Source: Betaproteobacteria bacterium (GTDB lineage Bacteria > Pseudomonadota > Gammaproteobacteria > Burkholderiales > Casimicrobiaceae). From it: a stretch of 32,609 bases of DNA. The notes under the pieces were generated by a model that searched no databases, was not told the origin of the DNA, and saw only the letters and a list, made by a program, of their open reading frames with translations. Below, piece by piece: positions 16,730 through 26,093 of the stretch (positions within the stretch are counted from its first letter, which is position 1; every line of letters starts with the position of its first letter). The translations under genes were made by a program, and so were the position numbers. Location of the stretch: the NCBI GenBank assembly GCA_013298045.1, contig JAAFJI010000010.1:1-32609 (forward strand), read 5' to 3'.

Positions 16730-16796
16730 AGAAACTCATTGAAAAAACTAACCCCTTCCTCATTAGCCATAATTTATATGGGCAACGAGCGTATTT

Positions 16797-18230
16797 ATGT
16801 CTATTTCAATATCAAGCTTTTTTGCATTTAGTGCGTATCGCAATGAGGCAATGACGCGACATGCGGCTGGTGTAATTTTCGATTTCAGCAAACAAGCGAT
16901 TTCAATCGACGAATTGCAAAGTTTCCGCACGACGCTCACACAGAAGAATGCGCACGACGCGTTCAAACGCCTGGCAGCAGGCGAAATCGTGAACCCCACC
17001 GAAGGCCGCGCCGCGACACACATGCGCGAACGCGACCTTGCGCACACCTCGCGCCATGACGCACTGCGAGCAACGGCCGAGCACATCGCGCGAAGCGGTA
17101 TCGAAACCGTTGTGAGCGTTGGCATCGGTGGCTCCGACTTGGGATTGCGGCTCGCCGATGACGTGTTTCAAGCCTCTGGGCTCAAACAGCGCGTACAACT
17201 TCGTTTCTGCACCGGGCTCGATCCCGTCGAATGGCTACAAGCGGTTGACGGACTCAACCCGGCAAAGACTGCGTTCGTGCTCGCATCGAAATCATTCAGC
17301 ACCTTGGAAACGCTCACGACCGGCGATCGCGCAAAGCACTGGTTGCGCTCTCATGCGACAACACACATGTACGCCGCGACCTCTTCGCCTGCGCGCGCTC
17401 GTGCTTACGGCATCGCGGATGGGAACATCGTCGCTTTCGACGAATCGGTTGGCGGTCGTTACTCGGTATGGTCTGCTGTGAATTTGCCGCTACGTGTGGC
17501 ATACGGCAATGCGCCGGTTGATGCGATGCTCGCCGGGGCGCACGGCGTTGATCAACTGGTTTTGAATGATCAACAATTCGACACTTCGCCCTATATTTCT
17601 GCGCTTTCACGCCATTTCAACAGAAATTCGATCAATATCACCAATAACGTGATCGTCCCATATTCTTGGGCATTTCGTAAATTAGCCGAATATCTTCAGC
17701 AGCTCGTGATGGAAAGCAACGGCAAGCGCGTTTCCACGAGCGGCGCGCCTATTGCGACCGATCCCTGCAGCGCGATTTGGGGTACGGTTGGCACCGCTGC
17801 ACAGCATGCGTATTTCCAGTGGCTGCATCAACATCCCGTAGGCGCGGCGGTCGAAATCATCGCAGTGAAACCAAGCAGCGACGTCGGCTCAAAAGCTCTT
17901 TTCGAAAACGCCGTCGCTCAGTCGCGCGCGCTTGCGTTTGGTCTAGAACCGGATGCAAACGACGCGCTCGGTGACTACAAACGCACGACTGGCAACCGCC
18001 CGAACACATTCATCGGTTTGCCGGATGTTTCGCCTCGCACGCTCGGTGCGCTGCTTGCGCACTACGAAGCCAGCGTGTTCATCGAAGCCTTGCTCAACGA
18101 CATCAACCCGTTTGATCAGTACGGCGTTGAGTACGGCAAATTGCTCGCAAAAGAACTCGCGTGCAGAAACGACAATTCGCGTTTCGACAGCTCGACCAAA
18201 GCGTTGCTTGAGTGGGCGAACGCGCACTAG
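16797..18230 (+). CDS. pgi: Glucose-6-phosphate isomerase
   Basis: Interconverts glucose-6-phosphate and fructose-6-phosphate. The 477-residue protein is shorter than the roughly 550-residue E. coli enzyme, mostly through a trimmed N terminus. Family signatures are all visible: GIGGSDLG near residue 105, VGGRYSVWSAVNLP near 222, the MESNGK active-site glutamate segment, GTAAQHAYFQWLHQ with the catalytic histidine, and FDQYGVEYGK with the late catalytic lysine. The start is uncertain: ATG 16797 has only a weak ribosome site, while ATG 16851 has GAGG placed very close and would begin just before the conserved FDFSKQ segment. It is divergent from zwf and shares the HexR-type operator region. Confidence 0.95.
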   Translation: MSISISSFFAFSAYRNEAMTRHAAGVIFDFSKQAISIDELQSFRTTLTQKNAHDAFKRLAAGEIVNPTEGRAATHMRERDLAHTSRHDALRATAEHIARSGIETVVSVGIGGSDLGLRLADDVFQASGLKQRVQLRFCTGLDPVEWLQAVDGLNPAKTAFVLASKSFSTLETLTTGDRAKHWLRSHATTHMYAATSSPARARAYGIADGNIVAFDESVGGRYSVWSAVNLPLRVAYGNAPVDAMLAGAHGVDQLVLNDQQFDTSPYISALSRHFNRNSINITNNVIVPYSWAFRKLAEYLQQLVMESNGKRVSTSGAPIATDPCSAIWGTVGTAAQHAYFQWLHQHPVGAAVEIIAVKPSSDVGSKALFENAVAQSRALAFGLEPDANDALGDYKRTTGNRPNTFIGLPDVSPRTLGALLAHYEASVFIEALLNDINPFDQYGVEYGKLLAKELACRNDNSRFDSSTKALLEWANAH

Positions 18231-18561
18231 TACACACCATCTACGCTCGCGCCGGATTTTTTTAGAACCCAGGTCGCGCTGCGGAAACCCCCAGATGCAG
18301 CGCAGGTTGGCAAGTGAAACGCCGCGCGTCGATGGTTGCGATTGCCAACGTGCGCTTCACCACCGTGTTCGCCGTCACTGAACCACGCGTACGGTCGCAC
18401 GCCACCGATTTTGGTCGGTCAAACTCATTCAGCCGCTTCGAATAGCAGTTAGAGCGAGCAGCGGATCGCGTGCAAGTGTCGGTCGCGCAGTCTTCTGCAA
18501 CCCATTACTTCGTGGAGGGAGTTCACGGCAGGTGGTGAGTGGCACGCGATATCTTGCTCAA
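18231..18561. other. Convergent intergenic region with two hairpins
   Basis: A 331-base gap between the converging pgi and ridA-like genes. It holds a T7 run soon after pgi (near 18256), a perfect 7-bp dyad GCGCTGC/GCAGCGC at 18276-18303 with a 14-base loop, and an 8-bp dyad GTTGGCAA/TTGCCAAC at 18306-18349. Adjacent GTGAAACGC and GCGCTTCAC are also near-complementary but in swapped order. I see no gene; the hairpins may serve transcript ends. Confidence 0.4.
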
Positions 18562-18954
18562 TCAAGCAACGACAGCCGTCACTTCGATCTCAACCTTGGC
18601 ACGCTTCTCCATCAACGCGGCAACCGCCACACAACTCATCGCGGGAAAGTTGCGTCCCATTACTTCGCGATACACCGCACCGAGCTCTTTAAGTCGCGCG
18701 TTGTACTCGTCGCGATCGATGACGTACCAGGTCATGCGCACCATGTGCTCTGGCGTCGCGTCTGCGCAGGCGAGCACGGCCTTGACGTTTTCTAGCGCTT
18801 GCTTCGTTTGCACAATGAAATCGTCGCTTTCGAATTCTTGCGTTGCGTTCCAGCCGACTTGTCCGCCGACGAAGACTTGCGTGCCTCGCGCGGCGACGCC
18901 ATTGGCGTAGCCCCGCGGGGCGGTCCAGTCTTCGGGTTGCAAAAGCTTGTGCAT
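18562..18954 (-). CDS. RidA family protein (enamine/imine deaminase)
   Basis: A 130-residue member of the RidA/YjgF/YER057c family, which hydrolyses reactive enamines and imines to ketones and ammonia, usually as a trimer. Recognisable parts are the GTQVFVGGQVGWN strand, the QTKQALENVKAVLA helix and the VRMTWYVIDRDEY segment; the C terminus KVEIEVTAVV is typical. The ATG at 18954 is used because GGAAGG lies six bases ahead; a TTG at 18960 overlapping the preceding stop is the alternative. It is the last gene of the aromatic-CoA operon. There it could plausibly hydrolyse the amino-cyclohexene product made from 2-aminobenzoyl-CoA, though that role is inferred from context. Confidence 0.88.
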   Translation of the reverse strand: MHKLLQPEDWTAPRGYANGVAARGTQVFVGGQVGWNATQEFESDDFIVQTKQALENVKAVLACADATPEHMVRMTWYVIDRDEYNARLKELGAVYREVMGRNFPAMSCVAVAALMEKRAKVEIEVTAVVA

Positions 18955-18956
18955 GT

Positions 18957-20576
18957 TCAACCTTCCGCGCGCAATTTGAAGCGCTGCAATTTGCCGGTTT
19001 CGGTGCGCGGTAAGCTTGACCTAAATTCGATCTCGCGCGGATATTTGTATGGCGCGAGCATCGCTTTCACATGGTCTTGCAAGGTCTTCACGAGATTCGT
19101 TTCGTTTGCGTAATTGGGCTTGAGCACGACGAAGGCTTTCACAATCATTCCGCGCTCTTCGTCGGGTTTGCCGATCACGGCGCACTCGGCAACGCAGGGA
19201 TGCTTGAGCAAAGCATCCTCGACTTCGGGGCCACCTACGTTGTAGCCCGAGGTGATGATCATGTCGTCGGCGCGTGCTTGATAGAAAAAATAGCCCTCTT
19301 CATCTTGCATGAACGCGTCGCCCGGAAAGTTCCAACCGTTCTTTACGTAATTCGCTTGGCGCGGATCATCTAAGTATTTGCAACCGGTTGGGCCAATCAC
19401 GGCGAGCCTGCCGACCGTGCCGCGTGGCACCTCGTTGCCGTCGTCGTCAACGACTTTCGCGATGTAGCCAGGAACGACTTTGCCAATCGCGCCGTGACGC
19501 ACTTCCTCCGGCGGCGATGAGATGAAGATGTGAAACATCTCCGTTGCACCGATGCCGTCGATCATCTCGATGCCGGTTGCTTCGCGCCACAACGTGCGTG
19601 TTGCATCGGGGAGCCCTTCGCCTGCGCTTACGGACTTTTTGAGCGTCGGCAACGAAACGTCTTTCGCGAACGCGGCCATTTGTCGGTAAAACGTCGGCGC
19701 GGTGTAGGTGATCGTGGCACCCACATCGCGAATTGTGTGCACCATCGTCTCGGGCGTGTACGGTTTCGATGGGAAGTAAACCGATGCGCCCACGCTCATC
19801 GGAAAGAGCAACAATCCGCCGAGGCCGAACGTAAACGCAAGCGGAGGCGAGCCGATTACGATGTCCTCATGCGTTGCTTTCAACATATGCTTCGGCCACG
19901 CGTTGCAGGCGCAAAGCAAATCGCGATGGGTGTGCAGCGCGGCTTTCGGTTTGCCCGTCGTGCCTGAGGTAAATGCCATCATCGCTACGTCATCAGCGTT
20001 GCTGTCATGCGCAGTGAACATGTCCGATTTCTGCGCGGCGCGCGAACCGAGATCTTCGGGCGAGTCCGGCAAATTGAATACGATCACTTCGATTTTCTCG
20101 TTGCTCGTGAAGATCGCTTGATCGAGCTCGTCGCGCAGCGATGCATCGCAAATCGCGATTGAGGGTTTTGCTTTCTCGATGATCTCGCTCAGCTCTTTTG
20201 CGCGCAGCAAGGGCATCGTCGCGACTGCGATGCCACCGGCCTTCACGATAGCGAGCCAGGATAGCGCCATGCCAATCGAATTGCCGCCGCGCAGGAGGAC
20301 GCGATGACCAGGAATCAGCCCACCGTCTTTGATCAATAAATTCGCGATGCGATTTACCCGTTCGCGTACTTCTTCAAAGGTAAACGTCGCGCGATCGCTG
20401 CGCAGCAAGATGAAATCGCGATAATTTTTCTGCTCACAAGCATCATCCAGCAAAGCCCTGACAATATTGGCATTCGCCGGAAATACATACTCTTTCGATA
20501 AATATACGAATTTCGGCTGTTGCTCAAGTAAAGGTTTTTTTTCGCTAATGTAGTTATCAACCACCAAGGCGTTCAT
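18957..20576 (-). CDS. 2-aminobenzoate/benzoate-type CoA ligase
   Basis: Acyl-AMP-forming ligase, 539 residues, expected to activate an aromatic acid to its CoA thioester with ATP in the cytoplasm. Core motifs: A3 P-loop TSGTTGKPK near residue 205, A5 DGIGATEMF near 340, A8 hinge YQARADDMIITSGYNVGG near 430, and the A10 lysine in LPRTETGKLQR near the C terminus. The sequence style matches the benzoate-CoA ligase branch. Linkage to a two-domain aminobenzoyl/salicylyl-CoA oxygenase points to 2-aminobenzoate (AbmG-like in Azoarcus evansii) or salicylate as substrate. The start has AGAGGGG just ahead, two bases after the acyl-CoA dehydrogenase stop, so the genes are translationally coupled. The first codons are unusually AT-rich. 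Substrate is not provable here. Confidence 0.88.
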   Translation of the reverse strand: MNALVVDNYISEKKPLLEQQPKFVYLSKEYVFPANANIVRALLDDACEQKNYRDFILLRSDRATFTFEEVRERVNRIANLLIKDGGLIPGHRVLLRGGNSIGMALSWLAIVKAGGIAVATMPLLRAKELSEIIEKAKPSIAICDASLRDELDQAIFTSNEKIEVIVFNLPDSPEDLGSRAAQKSDMFTAHDSNADDVAMMAFTSGTTGKPKAALHTHRDLLCACNAWPKHMLKATHEDIVIGSPPLAFTFGLGGLLLFPMSVGASVYFPSKPYTPETMVHTIRDVGATITYTAPTFYRQMAAFAKDVSLPTLKKSVSAGEGLPDATRTLWREATGIEMIDGIGATEMFHIFISSPPEEVRHGAIGKVVPGYIAKVVDDDGNEVPRGTVGRLAVIGPTGCKYLDDPRQANYVKNGWNFPGDAFMQDEEGYFFYQARADDMIITSGYNVGGPEVEDALLKHPCVAECAVIGKPDEERGMIVKAFVVLKPNYANETNLVKTLQDHVKAMLAPYKYPREIEFRSSLPRTETGKLQRFKLRAEG

Positions 20577-20578
20577 TG

Positions 20579-21748
20579 CTACCCCTCTTTCGTATGTGCT
20601 GCGAGGATGCTTTTGCCAACGATCAATTGCTGTACTTCCGTCGCGCCCTCGTAAATTCGCAGCGATCGAATATCGCGATAAAGATGTTCGATCGTCGCGC
20701 CGACTTCAACACCGCGACCGCCATGCATTTGCAACGCCATGTCGATCACGCGCTGCGCGTTCTCCGTCGCCGTCATCTTGGCCATCGCCGCTTCTTGCGT
20801 GGTGCGTGCGCCTTGCGTGTCGCGCAACCATGCTGCGCGATACGTGAGTAGCGCAGCCGCATCAATGAGCGTTGCCATCTCGCCCAACTTCGCTTGCGTG
20901 AGCTGAAAATCGGCGAGCGTTTGTTTGAACATCTTGCGCGTGCTCGCCCACGCGAGCGCTTCCGCGAGCGCGCGACGCGCCATGCCGAGCGCGGCGGCGG
21001 CAACCGAAGCGCGGAAGATGTCGAGCGTTTGCATCGCGAGTTTGAAGCCGCCGTTCACCTCTCCGAGCAACGCGGACTTTGGTACGACGCAATCGGTGAA
21101 GGTGAGTGTTGCGAGTGGATGCGGCGACATCACTTGAATGTGCGTCGAATCGTCGAGTCCCGGCGTTTTTGCATCGACGATGAGTGCGCTGATGCCGCGT
21201 GAACCAGCGTCTGCATTCGTCTTTGCGAATACACAGTAGAAATCCGCGAGTCCGCCGTTGCTGATCCACGTCTTGCAGCCGTTCAACGACCAACCCTGCG
21301 CGGTTTCAACGGCACTTGTCGTCATCGCGGCAACATCCGATCCAGCGTTCGGCTCCGATAGCGCGAATGCTGCGATCTTCTTTCCACTTGCAACATCCTG
21401 CAAATACTTCGCACGTTGTTCCGCGCTTCCCGCGAGCGTGATCGCGCCGGAACCTAAGCCTTGCATGGCAAAAGCGAAGTCCGCGAGTGGCGAGTGATAT
21501 GCAAGGTTTTCACGAAGGATTACGAGCGCGCGCGAATCGAGTTTGTCGAGCATGCCGCCGTCGACCTTCGCAACGCAATAACGAAGCCATTGATTTATTC
21601 CTAGCAACGAAACCCATTCGCGACAGGCGCGACGATCATCCGTTTCGTCGATCACTTGCTTTGGCAACCAATCAGCGAGGCAATTGCCAATCTCTCGATG
21701 AGCGTCATCGAAGAATGGCAGCGACAAGTGTCCAGTCGGAGCGCGCAT
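20579..21748 (-). CDS. Acyl-CoA dehydrogenase
   Basis: FAD-dependent acyl-CoA dehydrogenase, 389 residues, that introduces a double bond between C2 and C3 of a CoA ester and passes electrons to electron-transfer flavoprotein. Recognisable are the FAD-binding FALSEPNAGSDVA segment near residue 130, the GCKTWISNGG segment near 155, and the C-terminal RIYEGATEVQQ with E367 at the catalytic-base position. In this operon it would act on the ring-reduced cyclohexane or cyclohexene carboxyl-CoA made by the upstream oxygenase/reductase. Only two bases separate it from the genes on both sides, implying tight coupling. A general fatty-acid role is less likely given that context. Electron-transfer flavoprotein genes are not in the window. 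Confidence 0.92.
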   Translation of the reverse strand: MRAPTGHLSLPFFDDAHREIGNCLADWLPKQVIDETDDRRACREWVSLLGINQWLRYCVAKVDGGMLDKLDSRALVILRENLAYHSPLADFAFAMQGLGSGAITLAGSAEQRAKYLQDVASGKKIAAFALSEPNAGSDVAAMTTSAVETAQGWSLNGCKTWISNGGLADFYCVFAKTNADAGSRGISALIVDAKTPGLDDSTHIQVMSPHPLATLTFTDCVVPKSALLGEVNGGFKLAMQTLDIFRASVAAAALGMARRALAEALAWASTRKMFKQTLADFQLTQAKLGEMATLIDAAALLTYRAAWLRDTQGARTTQEAAMAKMTATENAQRVIDMALQMHGGRGVEVGATIEHLYRDIRSLRIYEGATEVQQLIVGKSILAAHTKEG

Positions 21749-21750
21749 CT

Positions 21751-22605
21751 TCAGTCGCCTTTGAACACAGGTTTTTGCTTCGCGGAAAATGCCTCATACG
21801 CACGACGAAAATCTTCAGTCTTCATGCAAATCGCCTGCGCCTGTGCCTCGGCTTCGATCGCCATGTCGATCGTCATGCTCCACTCTTGACTGAGCATGTT
21901 TTTGGTCATCGCGTGACCGAACGAAGGACCGTTTGCGAGTTCGCTTGCGAGTGTTTGAGCAGCTACGAGCAGCGCACTCGATTCATGCAAGGCGTTGAAA
22001 AACCCCCATGTCGCACCTTCCTGCGCAGTCATCGCGCGGCCGGTGAAAAGCAATTCGCTCGCACGCCCCTGCCCGATTACGCGCGGGAGCAGCGCGCATG
22101 CGCCCATGTCCGCGCCCGCGAGGCCGACGCGCGTGAAGAGAAATGCCGTTTTTGTATTCGCTGTTGCGAGCCTCATGTCGGAAGCCAGCGCGATCATCGC
22201 GCCTGCGCCCGCACAAACGCCGTCGATCGCTGCGATGATCGGCTGCGGGCAGTGCCGCATCGCTTTCACGAGATCACCCGTCATGCGTGTGAATTCGAGC
22301 AATTCGGGCATCGTCATCTTGGTGAGCGGACCGATGATTTCATGCACGTCACCACCCGAGCAAAAATTGCCGCCCTCACCTGTAACGATGATGCTTTTCA
22401 CATCGGTTGCGTAATTCATTGCGCGAAACAAATCGCGCAGTTCGCCGTACGAATCGAATGTGAGCGGATTTTTTCGGTCAGGGCGATTGAGTGAGATGGT
22501 CGCGACCGCGTCTTTGCATTCGTAACGAAAATGCGTTGCGACGTAGCTCGCGCACGCGTCGAATTGCGGTCGCATTGGATTGTTGGCTGCGATGAAGTGT
22601 TTCAT
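21751..22605 (-). CDS. Enoyl-CoA hydratase/isomerase (crotonase) family protein, atypical active site
   Basis: Crotonase-fold enzyme of 284 residues. The oxyanion-hole segments [12 protein letters not shown] (near residue 85) and [12 protein letters not shown] (near 130) are intact. Aligned by eye with rat mitochondrial enoyl-CoA hydratase, both catalytic glutamates are missing: the GGGCE glutamate is a methionine here and the PE glutamate is an arginine (FLFTR). An aspartate in [13 protein letters not shown] sits where isomerases and some hydrolases carry their key aspartate. A simple hydratase reaction is therefore doubtful; isomerase or ring-opening chemistry fits better. The ATG overlaps the preceding MarR stop in an ATGA, and an acyl-CoA dehydrogenase follows two bases after its stop. 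The exact reaction is unknown. Confidence 0.88.
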   Translation of the reverse strand: MKHFIAANNPMRPQFDACASYVATHFRYECKDAVATISLNRPDRKNPLTFDSYGELRDLFRAMNYATDVKSIIVTGEGGNFCSGGDVHEIIGPLTKMTMPELLEFTRMTGDLVKAMRHCPQPIIAAIDGVCAGAGAMIALASDMRLATANTKTAFLFTRVGLAGADMGACALLPRVIGQGRASELLFTGRAMTAQEGATWGFFNALHESSALLVAAQTLASELANGPSFGHAMTKNMLSQEWSMTIDMAIEAEAQAQAICMKTEDFRRAYEAFSAKQKPVFKGD

Positions 22606-23078
22606 GCGGAGAGTGCTTCCAATTGTTTTTGATGAGTCTTCACACGACCTAGTAGTTTTGCGAGCGACGCTTGCTCGCTCGCGGTCAGCGACTCAAACGC
22701 TTCCACGATCCACGCCTCATGCGCCTGCGCCATCGCGGCGAACGCCTTGCGACCCCGTGCCGTGAGGCAGACGCGATACGCGCGACGATCGCCTTCGACG
22801 TCGTTGCGTTCAACAAGTCCTTCGGCGACCAATTGATCGGTGATACCTGTGACATTGCCACCAGTCACCATCATGCGCTGGGAAAGCTCCTTCATCAGCA
22901 TGCCGTCGGGTTCGCGTTCGAGTTGTGACATCAAATCGAAGCGTGGCAAGGTTGTGTTGAACTGTTCGCGCAGGTTCGCGCGCACGCGAGACTCGATCAA
23001 CTGTGTGCAAGTAAGAAGGCGTAACCAAAGGCGTAATTCCTCCGGATGTTCGCTATGGATTCGGGCTTCGAGATCCAT
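22602..23078 (-). CDS. MarR family transcriptional regulator
   Basis: Winged helix-turn-helix regulator of 158 residues, dimeric by family. The wHTH covers about residues 35-110: the [20 protein letters not shown] recognition region and the wing [14 protein letters not shown] are clear. It lies inside the aromatic-CoA operon, overlapping the hydroxylase/reductase stop by one base (TAATG) and the crotonase start by four, with GAGGAACG as ribosome site. By analogy with BadR-like and other aromatic-acid MarR regulators it probably represses its own operon and responds to an aryl-CoA ligand. The AT-rich dyads over the operon promoter near 25441-25471 are its likely target. Ligand and operator are inferred. 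Confidence 0.9.
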   Translation of the reverse strand: MDLEARIHSEHPEELRLWLRLLTCTQLIESRVRANLREQFNTTLPRFDLMSQLEREPDGMLMKELSQRMMVTGGNVTGITDQLVAEGLVERNDVEGDRRAYRVCLTARGRKAFAAMAQAHEAWIVEAFESLTASEQASLAKLLGRVKTHQKQLEALSA

Positions 23079-25435
23079 TAGCGTTCCTCTTCGTTGGCGC
23101 TAACCCCAGTTGGTGCAACCATTGCCTGCTGTTTCGCACGCTCGCGATAAAGTTGATCGCGACCGCTCAAATACTGCTTCGGCCACTCAACGTGCCGACT
23201 TTGCAGTTTCGCGGCTTCATGCAATGTCCACGCGGGATCGGCAAGGTGCGGTCGTGCGACCGCACACAAATCCGCGCGCCCAGCGGCGATGATGCTGTTG
23301 GCGTGATCGGCTTCGGAGATCGCGCCGACCGCGATGGTTTTGATGCCGACTTCGTTGCGAATGCGATCGGCGAACGGCGTTTGATACATGCGTCCGTACA
23401 CCGGCTTCGCGGCGCGCGTGGTTTGACCAGAAGACACGTCGACCATATCGGCGCCGGCGTCTTTGAACAGGCGCGCCACGACAATTGCATCATCGGGTGT
23501 GTTGCCGCCTTCTGCCCAATCGTGCGCGGAGATGCGCACGCTCATGGGCTTGTCAGCAGGCCATACGGCGCGCATCGCACGAAACACCTCAAGCGGATAG
23601 CGACAGCGGTTTTCGATCGAACCGCCGTATTCGTCGGTGCGATTGTTTGTGAGTGGGCAGATGAAACCCGAAAGCAAATAGCCGTGCGCGCAGTGCAGCT
23701 CAATCCAGTCGAAGCCTGCGCTCAGTGCGCGTAGCGTCGAATCAATAAACGCTGCCGTCATCGAATCCATATCGGCACGCGTCATCGCTTTCGGTATTTG
23801 GTTTTGCAAGCCGTAGGGCACTTCACTGGCCGCGATCACGGACCAATTATTCGACGATAGCGGTTCGTCAATCTCTTCCCAACCAAGTTGGGTCGAACCC
23901 TTCGCGCCACTGTGTCCGAGTTGCAATGCAATCTTCGCAGTCGAACTCATGTGAACGAAATCTACGATGCGTTTGAACGCGGATTCTTGTTCGTCGTTCC
24001 ACAAACCTGGGCAACCTGGCGAGATACGACCGTCCGCTGTTGGACTCGTCATTTCAACAAATACCATCGCCGCGCCGCCGAGCGCACGAGCGCCCAAGTG
24101 CACGAGATGGAAATCCTGAACGACACCATCGCGCGCCGAGTAGGTCGCCATCGGCGAAACAACGATGCGATTTTTGAGCGTCAAAGCGCGCACGCTGAGC
24201 GGCGTCAACATCGGGTGGACAAGTTTTCCATCGGCAAACCACTGCTCGTAGCCTTCAAGCCATTTCTTGTCGCGCAGGCGTAGATTTTCATGACTAATTC
24301 GCTGCGAACGTGTGAGTAGCGAATAGGCAAATTGCTCAGCATCCATCGCCGTGTAGCGATCCACGTTTTCGAACCACTCAGTCGAATTTCGCGCTGCGTT
24401 TTGAATCTTCAGTACTTCAATTGATCGACGTGCTTCGTAGTTGGCGAGTGTCGCTTCGAGTGTTTGTCCGCGCGAGAACTCTTCCGCCAGATCGATCGCA
24501 TCTTCGAGCGCGAGCTTGGTGCCGGAACCAATCGAGAAGTGCGCCGTATGCGCCGCATCGCCCATGAGCACGATCGGCACGCGCTTCGCACCGATCGGCT
24601 GCCAATGTACCCAGGTTTTGCAGATCACACGCGGGAAGCGTATCCAGATCGCTGAGCCGCGCAGGTGCGACGCGTTCGAAAGCAATCGATGACCATCGAG
24701 GTATTTCGCGAAAAGCTTTTCGCAAAAAGCGATACCCTCTTCTTGGCTCATCGTATCGAGGCCATGCGCCCTCCACACCGCCTCGGGTGTTTCGACAATG
24801 AACGTCGAGGTATCGGCGTTGAACTTGTAGGCGTGCGCCTGAAACCAGCCGTGCTCGGTTTTCTCGAAAGCGAACGTGAAAGCATCAAATGTTTTCTTCG
24901 TACCGAGCCAAACGAACCGGCATTTGCGCAGCTCGATGTCGGGTTGGTACGTCGCCGCGTACCGCGTTCGAACCCTGCTGTTCAAGCCGTCGCTTGCAAC
25001 CACGAGATCGGCACCGTACGTCGCCGCGATCACTTGATCGTCCTCGACGTCGGTATCGAACACCAGGTCAACACCTTGGGTTTGGCAACGCGTCTGCAAA
25101 ATATTGAGCAGATGCTTTCTACCAATTCCGCAAAACCCGTGTCCGCCCGATTTATTAGAACGTGCCTTGTAGAAAACCTCAATATCGTCCCAATGATTAA
25201 ACGCGTCGCCGATCTCTTTTGCTGAGGGTTTGTCGGCGCGCGCTAAGTTCGCGAGCGTTTGGTCGGACAACACCACCCCCCAACCGAAGGTATCAAACGG
25301 TTTGTTGCGCTCAACGACTGTGACCCGCGCGCGCGGAGATCGAGTTTTTATGAGCAAGGCGAAGTAGAGTCCGGCAGGGCCACCGCCGATACATACGACG
25401 TTTTGTGGACTTGATGCGCTTACGCTAGTGTTCAT
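23078..25435 (-). CDS. Bifunctional 2-aminobenzoyl-CoA (or salicylyl-CoA) monooxygenase/reductase
   Basis: A 785-residue two-domain flavoprotein. Residues 10-400 form an FAD aromatic hydroxylase (GGGPAGL at 17-23; [14 protein letters not shown] as second FAD motif). Residues from about 405 form an old-yellow-enzyme domain ([38 protein letters not shown]). This architecture matches 2-aminobenzoyl-CoA monooxygenase/reductase of Azoarcus evansii, which hydroxylates and reduces the ring in one protein; databases also call such proteins salicylyl-CoA 5-hydroxylase/oxidoreductase. The start is placed at ATG 25435 because a promoter (-35 TTGACA, -10 TAAAGT) ends seven bases ahead, which excludes the earlier in-frame starts at 25456 and 25441 and implies a leaderless message. 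It heads a six-gene coupled operon. The ortho substituent of the substrate is uncertain. Confidence 0.92.
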   Translation of the reverse strand: MNTSVSASSPQNVVCIGGGPAGLYFALLIKTRSPRARVTVVERNKPFDTFGWGVVLSDQTLANLARADKPSAKEIGDAFNHWDDIEVFYKARSNKSGGHGFCGIGRKHLLNILQTRCQTQGVDLVFDTDVEDDQVIAATYGADLVVASDGLNSRVRTRYAATYQPDIELRKCRFVWLGTKKTFDAFTFAFEKTEHGWFQAHAYKFNADTSTFIVETPEAVWRAHGLDTMSQEEGIAFCEKLFAKYLDGHRLLSNASHLRGSAIWIRFPRVICKTWVHWQPIGAKRVPIVLMGDAAHTAHFSIGSGTKLALEDAIDLAEEFSRGQTLEATLANYEARRSIEVLKIQNAARNSTEWFENVDRYTAMDAEQFAYSLLTRSQRISHENLRLRDKKWLEGYEQWFADGKLVHPMLTPLSVRALTLKNRIVVSPMATYSARDGVVQDFHLVHLGARALGGAAMVFVEMTSPTADGRISPGCPGLWNDEQESAFKRIVDFVHMSSTAKIALQLGHSGAKGSTQLGWEEIDEPLSSNNWSVIAASEVPYGLQNQIPKAMTRADMDSMTAAFIDSTLRALSAGFDWIELHCAHGYLLSGFICPLTNNRTDEYGGSIENRCRYPLEVFRAMRAVWPADKPMSVRISAHDWAEGGNTPDDAIVVARLFKDAGADMVDVSSGQTTRAAKPVYGRMYQTPFADRIRNEVGIKTIAVGAISEADHANSIIAAGRADLCAVARPHLADPAWTLHEAAKLQSRHVEWPKQYLSGRDQLYRERAKQQAMVAPTGVSANEEER

Positions 25436-25442
25436 TTGCATA

Positions 25443-25471
25443 ACTTTAAATTGCAACTATTTAAATGTCAA
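25443..25471 (-). promoter_or_regulatory. Promoter and probable MarR operator of the aromatic-CoA operon
   Basis: Minus-strand -35 TTGACA (25466-25471) and -10 TAAAGT (25443-25448) with a 17-base spacer. The area holds two TTTAAA palindromes and a TTGCA/TGCAA dyad, suitable for a MarR-type dimer that would block polymerase. The predicted start point falls at the hydroxylase ATG. Confidence 0.6.
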
Positions 25472-25545
25472 CTATCGCGATGCAATCAACTCCCCATGAG
25501 TGAGGCACGCGCGCCGCTGGAACTCGGCTCGTATTCGCAACGCAC

Positions 25546-25573
25546 AAAAAAAGCAGCCCAGGGCTGCTTTTTT
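25546..25573. terminator. Bidirectional intrinsic terminator
   Basis: A GCAGCC/GGCTGC stem (25553-25567) is flanked by a 7-A tract on the left and a 6-T tract on the right, so it can terminate on both strands. It ends the YegP transcript about 20 bases after its stop and insulates the aromatic-CoA operon promoter downstream. Confidence 0.9.
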
Positions 25574-25591
25574 CTCCGACGCTGCAACAAC

Positions 25592-25924
25592 TCAGGTCAT
25601 ATCTTTCACTGTCGCAGATTTGCCGTTGGTTTTGACCGACGCAATGCCGTTGTCGCGACCGTCTTCGCTCGCGTACATCTGGCTCGTGCCAATCACCTGA
25701 TGATTCCCGGCTTTCAGGTTAAACATAAATTTTCCGTTTGATGCGGTTTTGAGTTCATAGCGCGCACCGTCACCGCAGTTGGTTTGCACCGACGCGATTC
25801 CGTTCTCTGCGGAAGCCTTTGCTTGATAGAGTTCGCTAGTCAAAATGGTTTCGCTGTTACCTGCTTTCAAGACGAAACGAAATTGTCCGTCTTTGCTCTT
25901 GCTCAGTTCATACCAACCTGCCAT
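25592..25924 (-). CDS. YegP family protein (DUF1508)
   Basis: A small protein of 110 residues made of two similar halves. Each half holds F-x-F-x-LKAGN, then a TSELY or TSQMY element, then NGIASV-x-TN: the first copy lies about residues 13-50, the second about 64-100. This duplicated pattern is the YegP/DUF1508 family, found widely in bacteria, with no defined biochemical function. The ATG at 25924 is chosen over the longer frame because GAGGAG lies seven bases ahead. It is a single-gene unit followed by a strong terminator. Cytoplasmic location is expected, as no signal peptide is present. Confidence 0.9.
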   Translation of the reverse strand: MAGWYELSKSKDGQFRFVLKAGNSETILTSELYQAKASAENGIASVQTNCGDGARYELKTASNGKFMFNLKAGNHQVIGTSQMYASEDGRDNGIASVKTNGKSATVKDMT

Positions 25925-26093
25925 GTCAATCTCCTCAGTGTTTAACTGCGGGGCTACGTCCGTCGCAGCGCCTGTGCGGATTCTGCAACGCCTCACACAA
26001 AATCACAAGCCCCGCACCGCGAATACCGTTCGTTCGCAGGCTCTACGCGTTCCTACCAACGCAACATTTCTGCGCGTTCGTAACGTAGCGCCA

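Noticed and set aside
21487-22494. Plus-strand ORF (335 codons) antisense to the crotonase and acyl-CoA dehydrogenase genes
   Set aside because: It spans two certain genes on the other strand and is rich in Arg, His and Cys, as expected of a shadow frame.
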